From DASPJQ01 sp035299065 (GTDB lineage Bacteria; Bacteroidota; Bacteroidia; Flavobacteriales_D; UBA2798), in NCBI GenBank assembly GCA_035299065.1, contig DATGXI010000181.1, positions 1 to 24,844 of the forward strand: 24,844 nt of DNA, written 5' to 3'. Below, in pieces: positions 1 through 4,961 of this stretch (within the stretch, counting starts at the first letter, position 1; each line of letters starts with the position of its first letter). The notes below the pieces were generated by a model. It was not told where the DNA came from, did not search any database, and saw nothing but the letters and a program-made list of their open reading frames with translations. The translations under genes were made by a program, and so were the position numbers.

Positions 1-57
1 CGCGGGTACGCGATGTCAGGATGCTGACACCGCTGTATTTCATTGCGGTCGTCAGCA
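1..57 (+). repeat. Double-hairpin palindromic element, copy 1 (left part cut by window start)
   Basis: The second hairpin is complete. Its arms are ATGCTGAC+ACCGC (21-33) and GCGGT (45-49), then a bulged C50, then GTCAGCAT (51-58), with an 11-nt loop. The window opens inside the first hairpin: CGCG-GGTA-CGCG followed by ATGTCAGG (13-20) looks like its loop and right arm. The element ends at CGTCAGCA, immediately before a tRNA T-loop (TTCGATT), as in the two copies at 146-208 and 466-584. If the reading is right, the missing left arm just upstream should be close to CCTGAC-G-AT. Confidence 0.65.
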
Positions 58-76
58 TTCGATTCCCGGCTCCGCA
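58..76 (+). pseudogene. tRNA 3'-end fragment (T-loop, T-stem and acceptor strand)
   Basis: TTCGATT (58-64) is a canonical T-loop. It is followed by CCCGG (T-stem 3' strand) and CTCCGCA (acceptor 3' strand). The matching 5' part of the tRNA is not in the window. What precedes the fragment is the palindromic element at 1-57. This is either the displaced 3' end of a tRNA or the 3' half of an interrupted tRNA whose 5' half lies upstream. The amino-acid identity cannot be assigned. Confidence 0.55.
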
Positions 77-90
77 ACAAAAAATTAAAT

Positions 91-227
91 GTTCGGTTGG
101 TGTAGTTGGTCTAACACGTTTGGTTTTCATCCAAAAGACCAGGGGTCATGACGAAGCCAAGCTTGTCATGATGCTGACATTTCAAGCTACCGCTTGAAAT
201 CGTCAGCATTCGAATCACTGCTGAATT
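91..227 (+). pseudogene. tRNA-Glu(UUC) copy interrupted at the T-loop
   Basis: The 5' part is a full tRNA-Glu up to the T-stem. It has acceptor strand GTTCGGT (91-97), D-stem GTGT/ACAC (100-103/114-117), anticodon stem TTTGG/CCAAA with loop TTTTCAT (anticodon TTC at 126-128), variable loop AGACC and T-stem strand AGGGG (141-145). A 63-nt palindromic insert follows, and then T-loop TTCGAAT (209-215). With the insert removed, the acceptor can only pair as GTTCGGT/GCTGAAT with three wobbles, and the T-stem is imperfect (AGGGG against CACT). A decayed copy is therefore more likely than a working split gene. The 5' flank AATTAAAT is shared with the intact tRNA-Glu at 234, which suggests tandem duplication. 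Confidence 0.65.
146..208 (+). repeat. Double-hairpin palindromic element, copy 2 (inside tRNA-Glu T-loop)
   Basis: Hairpin 1 is CATGAC (147-152), bulged G153, AAGC, loop CAA, GCTT, GTCATG (165-170). Hairpin 2 follows with no spacer: ATGCTGAC (171-178), ATTTCAAGC, loop TACC (188-191), GCTTGAAAT, bulged C201, GTCAGCAT (202-209). The element sits exactly between the 5' T-stem strand and the T-loop of the tRNA-Glu copy. It shares its outer stems and both bulge positions with the element at 466-584, while the inner stems differ in sequence and stay paired. Confidence 0.75.
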
Positions 228-233
228 AAATAT

Positions 234-307
234 GTCCTGTTAGTGTAGTGGCCTAACACGTTTGGTTTTCATCCAAAAGATCATGGGTTCAAATCCCATA
301 CAGGATA
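234..307 (+). tRNA. tRNA-Glu (UUC)
   Basis: The cloverleaf is complete. Acceptor is GTCCTGT (234-240)/ACAGGAT (300-306), closed by a G-U pair. D-stem is GTGT (243-246)/ACAC (256-259). Anticodon stem is TTTGG/CCAAA with loop TTTTCAT, placing anticodon TTC at 268-270. Variable loop is AGATC. T-arm is ATGGG-TTCAAAT-CCCAT (283-299). The discriminator is A307. CCA is not encoded. Its T-loop is uninterrupted, unlike the copy at 91-227 just upstream. Confidence 0.93.
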
Positions 308-321
308 CTAAATGATTTAAC

Positions 322-372
322 GACTCCGTATTTTCAGCCAGAGGCGGACCAGCCTTTGGCTGGCAACGGATT
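322..372 (+). pseudogene. tRNA-Arg 5'-end fragment with a palindrome in its D-loop
   Basis: GACTCCGTATTTT (322-334) matches the first 13 nt of the intact tRNA-Arg (383-395) with one mismatch. AACGGAT (365-371) matches that tRNA's next positions, 396-402. Between the two lies a roughly 30-nt palindromic insert (335-364). Nothing after about 372 resembles tRNA-Arg, so only the acceptor 5' strand and the D-arm remain. Confidence 0.55.
335..364 (+). repeat. Short palindrome splitting the tRNA-Arg fragment
   Basis: The insert contains CCAGCC-TTT-GGCTGG (349-363) and an outer CAGCCA/TGGCTG pairing. Its sequence is unrelated to the double-hairpin elements at 1-57, 146-208 and 466-584. It interrupts the D-loop region between TTTT and AACGGAT of a tRNA-Arg copy. 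Confidence 0.5.
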
Positions 373-382
373 TTACTTTAAT

Positions 383-454
383 GGCTCCGTATTTTAACGG
401 ATAGAATGGAACGCTACGAACGTTCCGGTGGGTGTTCGATTCACTCCGGAGCCT
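383..454 (+). tRNA. tRNA-Arg (ACG)
   Basis: Acceptor is GGCTCCG (383-389)/CGGAGCC (447-453). The D-arm is TTTT-AACGGATA-GAAT. Anticodon stem is GAACG/CGTTC around loop CTACGAA, placing anticodon ACG at 416-418. Variable loop is CGGT. T-arm is GGGTG-TTCGATT-CACTC (430-446). The first D-stem pair is a T-T mismatch and the next base (454) is T, an unusual discriminator. The acceptor, anticodon and T stems are otherwise perfect apart from one G-U. A partial 3' copy split by a palindromic element follows immediately. Confidence 0.9.
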
Positions 455-460
455 CATATT

Positions 461-602
461 GGGTGTCATGACGATGCCGAAAAATCAATAATATAAAATT
501 GTTTTTTTTCGGCATGTCATGATGCTGACATGGCAATTTGCGTAGGTTAAATTTATAACCGATATGCTTACGCTACCGTCAGCATTCGATTCACTCCGGA
601 GC
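461..602 (+). pseudogene. Duplicated 3' end of tRNA-Arg, split at the T-loop
   Basis: TGGGTG (460-465) repeats the T-stem 5' strand of the intact tRNA-Arg (429-434). After a 119-nt insert, 18 nt beginning TTCGATTCACT (585-602) repeat the T-loop and acceptor strand of that tRNA (435-452) without a mismatch. The acceptor then diverges (GCT instead of GCC). The whole looks like a short tandem copy of the tRNA-Arg 3' end, with the element inserted at the T-stem/T-loop boundary. Confidence 0.65.
466..584 (+). repeat. Double-hairpin palindromic element, copy 3 (inside tRNA-Arg 3' copy)
   Basis: Hairpin 1 is CATGAC (467-472), bulged G473, ATGCCGAAAAA (474-484), an AT-rich loop, TTTTTCGGCAT (505-515) and GTCATG (516-521). 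Hairpin 2 has outer arms ATGCTGAC (522-529) and GTCAGCAT (578-585), with an inner GCGTA/TACGC stem and a GGTTA/TAACC stem. The termini TCATGACG and CGTCAGCA and the junction GTCATGATGCTGACA match copy 2. The inner stems are entirely different in sequence but still complementary. Confidence 0.75.
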
Positions 603-658
603 TTCAAAAAAATTTAAGATTTAAGATTCAAAATTTAAACTAATAAACATGGTACCTG

Positions 659-792
659 TGCCAGGGATGGGAGCGGCACGAAACGCAGGATTTTAGTTAA
701 TGGTGTTAACGAGGAGGCGACCAACGGAAGCCACCGCAGTGTTACACCATTAACTAAAAGACAAGTGACGTAAAGCGTACAGCCCGGCCCCG
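659..792 (+). repeat. Structured intergenic repeat, copy A (TGCCAGGGATRG ... AGCCCGGCC type)
   Basis: It begins TGCCAGGGATGG and ends AGCCCGGCCCCG. Between them is a long hairpin: left arm 691-710 (TTTTAGTTAATGGTGTTAAC) and right arm 741-759, complementary except for one extra base. A second copy with the same end motifs and a different internal hairpin lies at 7484-7561 on the opposite strand. I recall similar GC-rich stem-loop repeats between genes in other Bacteroidota, but I cannot name the family. The flanks 604-658 and 793-882 are AT-rich with nothing recognisable. Confidence 0.55.
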
Positions 793-882
793 AACAATTG
801 CAAATCACGAAATTTGAATTTATACTAACCGTGAGGGGAGGCAGCTAAATAGAAAAGAAAAACAGAAATTTAGAATTTGAAA

Positions 883-1854
883 TTAAAACAAGGCCTTGAT
901 TTTTTTCTTGCGCGGACCACGACCGTAGTGTTTTGCCTTGGTGTTTACTTTGTAAAACACACCCAATGTCAGGAACATGTAATTATCCTTGTCCTTAGGG
1001 TCACCACGCTGTTCACCTACTGCTGTTACAAATGAGTCGCCACCAGGGGTTACAAAATTACCAAGATTGGGATCGGCCATGTGCGCACTTACCGGACCAT
1101 AATTTGCCAGCAAAGCATCATTGTCATAATAACTTGTACTAACATCATCAATATAATCAGTAAACGTATAATGCTGGGTAAATTCAAGTTGAAGTCCCCA
1201 TTGGCGGCTTAATGCTTTACGCACACCAAATCCAATTGGTATATCAAAATTAAAGCGCTTGTATTGCTTTGGCCCACCGGGTAAACCTTGCCCCTCGGTA
1301 TGCAAATTCCACAACACTACGTTTGCACCGTTGTATTTTGACATGGGATTAAAATAAAACACACCAAAACCCGCAGTAAAATACAAACCAAATGTGTTTG
1401 ACTTTGCTCCTATTTTACGACCCTTGATGTTTTTTAAACCAAATTTGTTTCCCATTTTTTCGCGCATTACGAAAAAACTAACGCTTTGGTTGAATTCAAT
1501 TATTTGGGAACGAAAATTTAAATTACGGTTGTGACGAAAGGGTTCCTGCGTGGTATTGTCATTACCAGAAACAACCGCAAAACAAACGGTTGAACGATAC
1601 AAAAAGTTTTGCCCTATGTAATAACCAAAAGACCCCTGGGCAACATAGCGGGTTTGACTTACTTCCCAGTCACGCAAAAAGTTGGTACCTATGGCATCAC
1701 GTCCACCCAAATCACCCAAAAAATTACTTGCACCAAATGAAATTTGCCACTCTTTACGGAAATGTTTCCACGCACCAGGAGCAAAAAAGCTTTGGCCAAA
1801 TAGAGATGTACTAAATAGAAATACGAATGCTAATAGGGTAAACCTCTTCATCAT
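883..1854 (-). CDS. Outer-membrane beta-barrel-like protein (DUF6089-like)
   Basis: This is a secreted protein of about 323 residues with an N-terminal signal peptide (MKRFTLLAFVFLFSTSLFGQ). Alternating hydrophobic/polar strands and repeated aromatic-Gly turns follow (ASNFLGDLGG, FGLYFTAGFGVFYF, PIGFGVRKAL, MFLTLGVFYKV), typical of a small outer-membrane beta-barrel. The segment ISFGASNFLGDLGG resembles the Bacteroidota family annotated DUF6089. The C-terminus carries a basic tail (GRGPRKKKIKALF) after the last predicted strand, which is unusual for a barrel. The longest frame starts at a TTG at 1860. I prefer the ATG at 1854 (MMKRF); 1851 is equally possible. It stands alone, separated from murB by 171 bp. 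Confidence 0.75.
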   Translation of the reverse strand: MMKRFTLLAFVFLFSTSLFGQSFFAPGAWKHFRKEWQISFGASNFLGDLGGRDAIGTNFLRDWEVSQTRYVAQGSFGYYIGQNFLYRSTVCFAVVSGNDNTTQEPFRHNRNLNFRSQIIEFNQSVSFFVMREKMGNKFGLKNIKGRKIGAKSNTFGLYFTAGFGVFYFNPMSKYNGANVVLWNLHTEGQGLPGGPKQYKRFNFDIPIGFGVRKALSRQWGLQLEFTQHYTFTDYIDDVSTSYYDNDALLANYGPVSAHMADPNLGNFVTPGGDSFVTAVGEQRGDPKDKDNYMFLTLGVFYKVNTKAKHYGRGPRKKKIKALF

Positions 1855-1949
1855 TTGCAAACTCGGTTACGTGTTTATGTACAGGACTTACCCTGTTGTG
1901 TTAAAATTACTGTAAAAAAAGGGAATTACCGTTTTATTTACCGAAATTT

Positions 1950-1973
1950 TTTGAGTAAGCACCCTTACTCAAA
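1950..1973. other. Perfect 10-bp stem-loop between murB and the barrel gene
   Basis: TTTGAGTAAG (1950-1959) and CTTACTCAAA (1964-1973) form a perfect hairpin with loop CACC. It lies 53 bp beyond the murB stop and about 95 bp upstream of the next minus-strand start. There is no clear T-tail on the minus strand (AAATTTC follows). It could be a weak terminator for murB or a palindromic operator for the downstream gene. Confidence 0.5.
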
Positions 1974-2025
1974 TGACTGATAGTCAATAGCGATTGTTTT
2001 GATAATTGTCAATTAATCTAAAACG

Positions 2026-3039
2026 TTAATAAATATTGACCTCACGCACCAGTTTAATGCCGAATTGAGAATAGATGGAATCAATGATTTTTTGGGACAG
2101 GTCAAGTATATTTTGGCCTTTTGCGTTCCCATAATTTACCAGTACCAGTGCCTGATTTTTATGTACCCCGTAGTTGTCAAAGGTTTTTCCTTTCCAGCCG
2201 GCCTGCTCAATTAACCAACCTGCTGCCACCTTCATTTTTGCATGACCTATTTCATAACCCACTATGTTGGGGTATTCTATTTTTAATGCATTAAATTGTT
2301 CGGCATCAATTTCGGGATTTTTAAAAAAACTGCCTGCATTACCAATTTGTGCGGGGTCTGGTAATTTGGATGAGCGAATAGCAATGACGGCATTGGCAAT
2401 GGCGCGCATGGTTGGCTGCGTTACACCGTCAGCTTCCAGTTGCGCAGCTATATGACCGTAAGAGGTGTTGTAAACCGGTTTTTTATTGAGGCGAAGTGTA
2501 ACCGAAGTTATCACAAATTTATTTTTCAGCTCGTTTTTAAATACACTTTCGCGGTAACCGAATGCGCAGGCTTTTAAATCAAATTTTTGAATATTTCCGC
2601 TGGCAATTTCAACCGCTTCCAATTCGTGAAACAGGTCCTTCAACTCCACCCCGTACGCTCCAATGTTTTGCATGGGCGCTGCTCCAACGCAACCCGGAAT
2701 CAAGGCAAGGTTTTCAATGCCCTGGTAATTTTTATCAACGCAATGCATAACCAGTTTGTGCCATACCTCACCTGCACCGGCTTTTAAAAAATAATGGTCG
2801 GGCGTTTCATTTACCAGTTCAAGCCCGGTAATTTCATTTTTAAGTACAATGCCTTCAAAATCCCGGGTAAAAAGCAGGTTGCTGCCACCACCCAGTATGA
2901 GTAGGTTTGCATTGGCGGGAACTTGTTTTAAGAGGTCAACCAAAGCATTTACCGAGTCAAAGGCTGCAAATTGCGCTGCCTTTGCATCAATGCCAAACGT
3001 GTTGAGACTTTTAAGCGGTTTATTGTAGATAAATGACAT
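2026..3039 (-). CDS. murB: UDP-N-acetylmuramate dehydrogenase (MurB)
   Basis: This cytoplasmic FAD enzyme reduces UDP-GlcNAc-enolpyruvate to UDP-MurNAc, the second committed step of peptidoglycan precursor synthesis. At 337 residues it is the length of the E. coli-type (type I) enzyme. FAD-binding motifs are GGGSNLL (50-56) and IPGCVGAAPMQNIGAYG (114-130). The likely catalytic residues are Arg163 (GYRES), Ser237 (GSFFKNP) and Glu333 (REVNIY), which align with Arg159, Ser229 and Glu325 of E. coli MurB. ATG start. It is transcribed divergently from the glycosyltransferase gene, only 43 bp away. Confidence 0.96.
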   Translation of the reverse strand: MSFIYNKPLKSLNTFGIDAKAAQFAAFDSVNALVDLLKQVPANANLLILGGGSNLLFTRDFEGIVLKNEITGLELVNETPDHYFLKAGAGEVWHKLVMHCVDKNYQGIENLALIPGCVGAAPMQNIGAYGVELKDLFHELEAVEIASGNIQKFDLKACAFGYRESVFKNELKNKFVITSVTLRLNKKPVYNTSYGHIAAQLEADGVTQPTMRAIANAVIAIRSSKLPDPAQIGNAGSFFKNPEIDAEQFNALKIEYPNIVGYEIGHAKMKVAAGWLIEQAGWKGKTFDNYGVHKNQALVLVNYGNAKGQNILDLSQKIIDSIYSQFGIKLVREVNIY

Positions 3040-3082
3040 CAGGATGCGAAATAAATAATTTATTCAGCGTTAATTTCAGGAA

Positions 3083-4237
3083 TTGGCTAAACTTAACAAC
3101 AGCCTGCCCGTTAATACCGCTTTGACTAAACGTAAAAAAATAATTGTCAGTGTAAGCAATGACCTTGCTACCGACCAACGCGTTAAAAAAGTGTGCGCCT
3201 GGCTGCATGACCACAATTTTGAGGTGGTGCTGCTGGGCCGTAAACTCAAAAACAGCATTGAGGTGAATGACCGCCCTTATAAGGTCAAACGGTTCAACCT
3301 TTGGTTTAACAAGGGGGCTTTGTTTTATGCCAACCTGAACATGCGGTTGTATTTTTATTTACTGTTTCACAAAAGCGATGTGTTGCTGGCAAATGACCTT
3401 GACACCTTGCCGGCTAATTACTATGCCCGCAAAAAACGTGAACTGGTTTATGATACCCATGAATTGTTTTGCGAGGTACCGGAATTGCAAAACAACCCAC
3501 GTAAGAAAAAAATCTGGCTGAATTTTGAAAAGCGCATTTTTCCGAAACTAAAAAAAGTGCTTACCGTCAATGAAAGCATTGCCAATTGGTATTATGATCT
3601 TTACAAGGTGAAACCGCTTGTGTTACGAAACATAAGTGAAAAACGCGTGAACGTACTCAATAAAACACGCAGTGAATTGGGACTGCCCGACAATACGTTT
3701 ATTGTGATTATACAGGGCAGTGGCATAAACATGAACCGCGGCAATGAAGAGGTGCTGCAGGCATTTGAAAAGTTAAGCAACCAGTATCTTTTGCTCATCG
3801 TTGGCAGTGGCGATGTGTTGCCGGCCCTGCAGGAACAAGCAAGGAATAAAAACATGCAAAATGTTGTGTTCAAACCAAAAATGCCTTACGGTGAATTGAT
3901 GCAGTATACGGCCAGTTGTGATTTAGGCATAAGCATGGACAAGGACACCAATTTAAATTACAGGTTCAGTCTACCCAATAAGTTATTTGATTTCATGCAT
4001 GCCGGTGTGCCGGTTTTGGCCAGTAATTTACCGGAAATTGCGCGTGTTGTAAAAACACATGAAACAGGAATACTTGTTGATTCACATGAACCGGGTGTGA
4101 TTGCTGAGAAAATTGTTGCATTACGAAATGATGTAGGCTTGCAGGAAAAGCTTAAAGCAAATTGCATAAAAGCCTCGGAAGAATTAAATTGGGAGAACGA
4201 GTGTAGGGTTTTGGAGAAAATATATCTCAAAGAGTAG
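3083..4237 (+). CDS. Glycosyltransferase, GT4-like (GT-B fold)
   Basis: A roughly 384-residue GT-B enzyme. The N-terminal half (from KKIIVSVSNDLATDQRVKK, about residues 18-36) is the acceptor domain. The C-terminal half has the nucleotide-sugar-binding pattern of GT4 enzymes: IIQGSGINMNRG, LLIVGSGD, and SLPNKLFDFMHAGVPVLAS followed by LPEIARVV, which includes the E-x7-E-like region. It probably transfers a sugar to a surface polysaccharide or lipid; the substrate cannot be read from sequence. There is no ATG before the conserved N-terminus and an in-frame stop lies at 3071-3073, so translation must begin at a TTG (3083 or 3122). I chose the longer form. Neither start has a convincing ribosome-binding site. 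Confidence 0.85.
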   Translation: MAKLNNSLPVNTALTKRKKIIVSVSNDLATDQRVKKVCAWLHDHNFEVVLLGRKLKNSIEVNDRPYKVKRFNLWFNKGALFYANLNMRLYFYLLFHKSDVLLANDLDTLPANYYARKKRELVYDTHELFCEVPELQNNPRKKKIWLNFEKRIFPKLKKVLTVNESIANWYYDLYKVKPLVLRNISEKRVNVLNKTRSELGLPDNTFIVIIQGSGINMNRGNEEVLQAFEKLSNQYLLLIVGSGDVLPALQEQARNKNMQNVVFKPKMPYGELMQYTASCDLGISMDKDTNLNYRFSLPNKLFDFMHAGVPVLASNLPEIARVVKTHETGILVDSHEPGVIAEKIVALRNDVGLQEKLKANCIKASEELNWENECRVLEKIYLKE

Positions 4238-4457
4238 AACGCTGATGGCGCTGATGCTTATGATGACCGCTGATTGAGTTAAGATTGATATTTGGCATAC
4301 AGAACGCAGCAAACAACGCTGACCTGATCAAAACGCTACACGTTGCGCGCAGATCCCACGAATCCCGCAGATTGATCGGTATATTATCAGGATTTTTATT
4401 GCAACCGGCTAAAACGGTTAAGAAAAGTAAACCTGCTTTACTCTTTCTTTGGAACAT
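4227..4457 (-). pseudogene. Probable lipoprotein remnant whose 3' part is repeat sequence
   Basis: The frame opens with MFQRKSKAGLLFLTVLAGC, a convincing lipoprotein signal with lipobox LAGC, followed by NKNPDNIPINL. Directly after that the frame runs into repeat DNA (the GATCCC-rich motif at 4345-4370 and GCTGAT repeats at about 4239-4276), where the translation loses protein character. The ATG lies inside the end of the 4438-4839 gene (20-bp overlap), so it may have been translationally coupled. It could be a lipoprotein gene truncated by repeat invasion, or a chance frame. Confidence 0.3.
4345..4370. repeat. Short dispersed repeat, copy 1 (GCGCGCAGATCCC type)
   Basis: This 26-bp segment (GCGCGCAGATCCCACG, then AATCCCGCAG) matches 8800-8825 with two differences. 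A nearby related segment, GCTGATGGCGCTGATG (about 4241-4256), forms a second degenerate repeat. Both fill the convergent gap between the glycosyltransferase and the CarboxypepD_reg gene. Confidence 0.55.
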
Positions 4458-4839
4458 ATTCAATTGGATCGTTGTGTTCTAACATCACACCAGCCTGTTT
4501 TGCATGAATCAAAAGCGGGCTGTTAGCTGATCGCACACTTACAATTTGCGGGTTCATCTCATATCCCACAAACCTGAAAAAAAGCTTATGTACCCCTGTT
4601 GCTAAATCAGCACGGGCAATTTTCATCCTGAAAAAACCATCAAAGTCTGATTGTGCCTTATACTTCGGCTTTAAAGTCGGGTGGTAATCCATGTCAAAAA
4701 AAACATCAACAAACGGAATTTCCCCGCCACTCATACTGTCTTTAATGAAACCTGTAATTACAATTGAATCTTTTTGGGCCAATACCTTGTACCCAAAGCC
4801 AAGAATAATGAACGTAAATAAAACGATGTGTTTGTACAT
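4438..4839 (-). CDS. Small secreted carboxypeptidase-regulatory-like domain protein
   Basis: 133 residues. A signal peptide (about residues 1-21, ending VLAQ) precedes one beta-sandwich of the CarboxypepD_reg type: ITGFIKDSMSGGEIPFVDVFF, then DFDGFFRMKI, then KLFFRFVGYE. This is the fold usually found at the N-terminus of Bacteroidota TonB-dependent receptors, here with no receptor attached. The catalytic function is unknown; a structural or binding role in the periplasm or outer membrane is inferred. It lies 122 bp downstream of the sigma-factor operon on the same strand and could be its distal gene. Confidence 0.75.
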   Translation of the reverse strand: MYKHIVLFTFIILGFGYKVLAQKDSIVITGFIKDSMSGGEIPFVDVFFDMDYHPTLKPKYKAQSDFDGFFRMKIARADLATGVHKLFFRFVGYEMNPQIVSVRSANSPLLIHAKQAGVMLEHNDPIEYVPKKE

Positions 4840-4961
4840 TAATTTTGGTTTATTTTTTTCGGGTATGTAATTTTACGTGCACATCCTTTAACACGCTACT
4901 AAATGACACCCTCAAAAACAAACAACGATAACACGCCCTGTTTGTCAAGGAGAACGGAGAA

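Noticed and set aside
1..603. CRISPR array or integron attC array
   Set aside because: The palindromes differ in length and inner sequence, there are no regularly spaced identical repeats, no cas or integrase genes are present, and no GTTRRRY/RYYYAAC core sites occur.
4403..4419. AACCG/CGGTT hairpin as a terminator
   Set aside because: The stem is only 5 bp with a 7-nt loop and no T-tail on either strand; it also falls inside the putative lipoprotein signal region.
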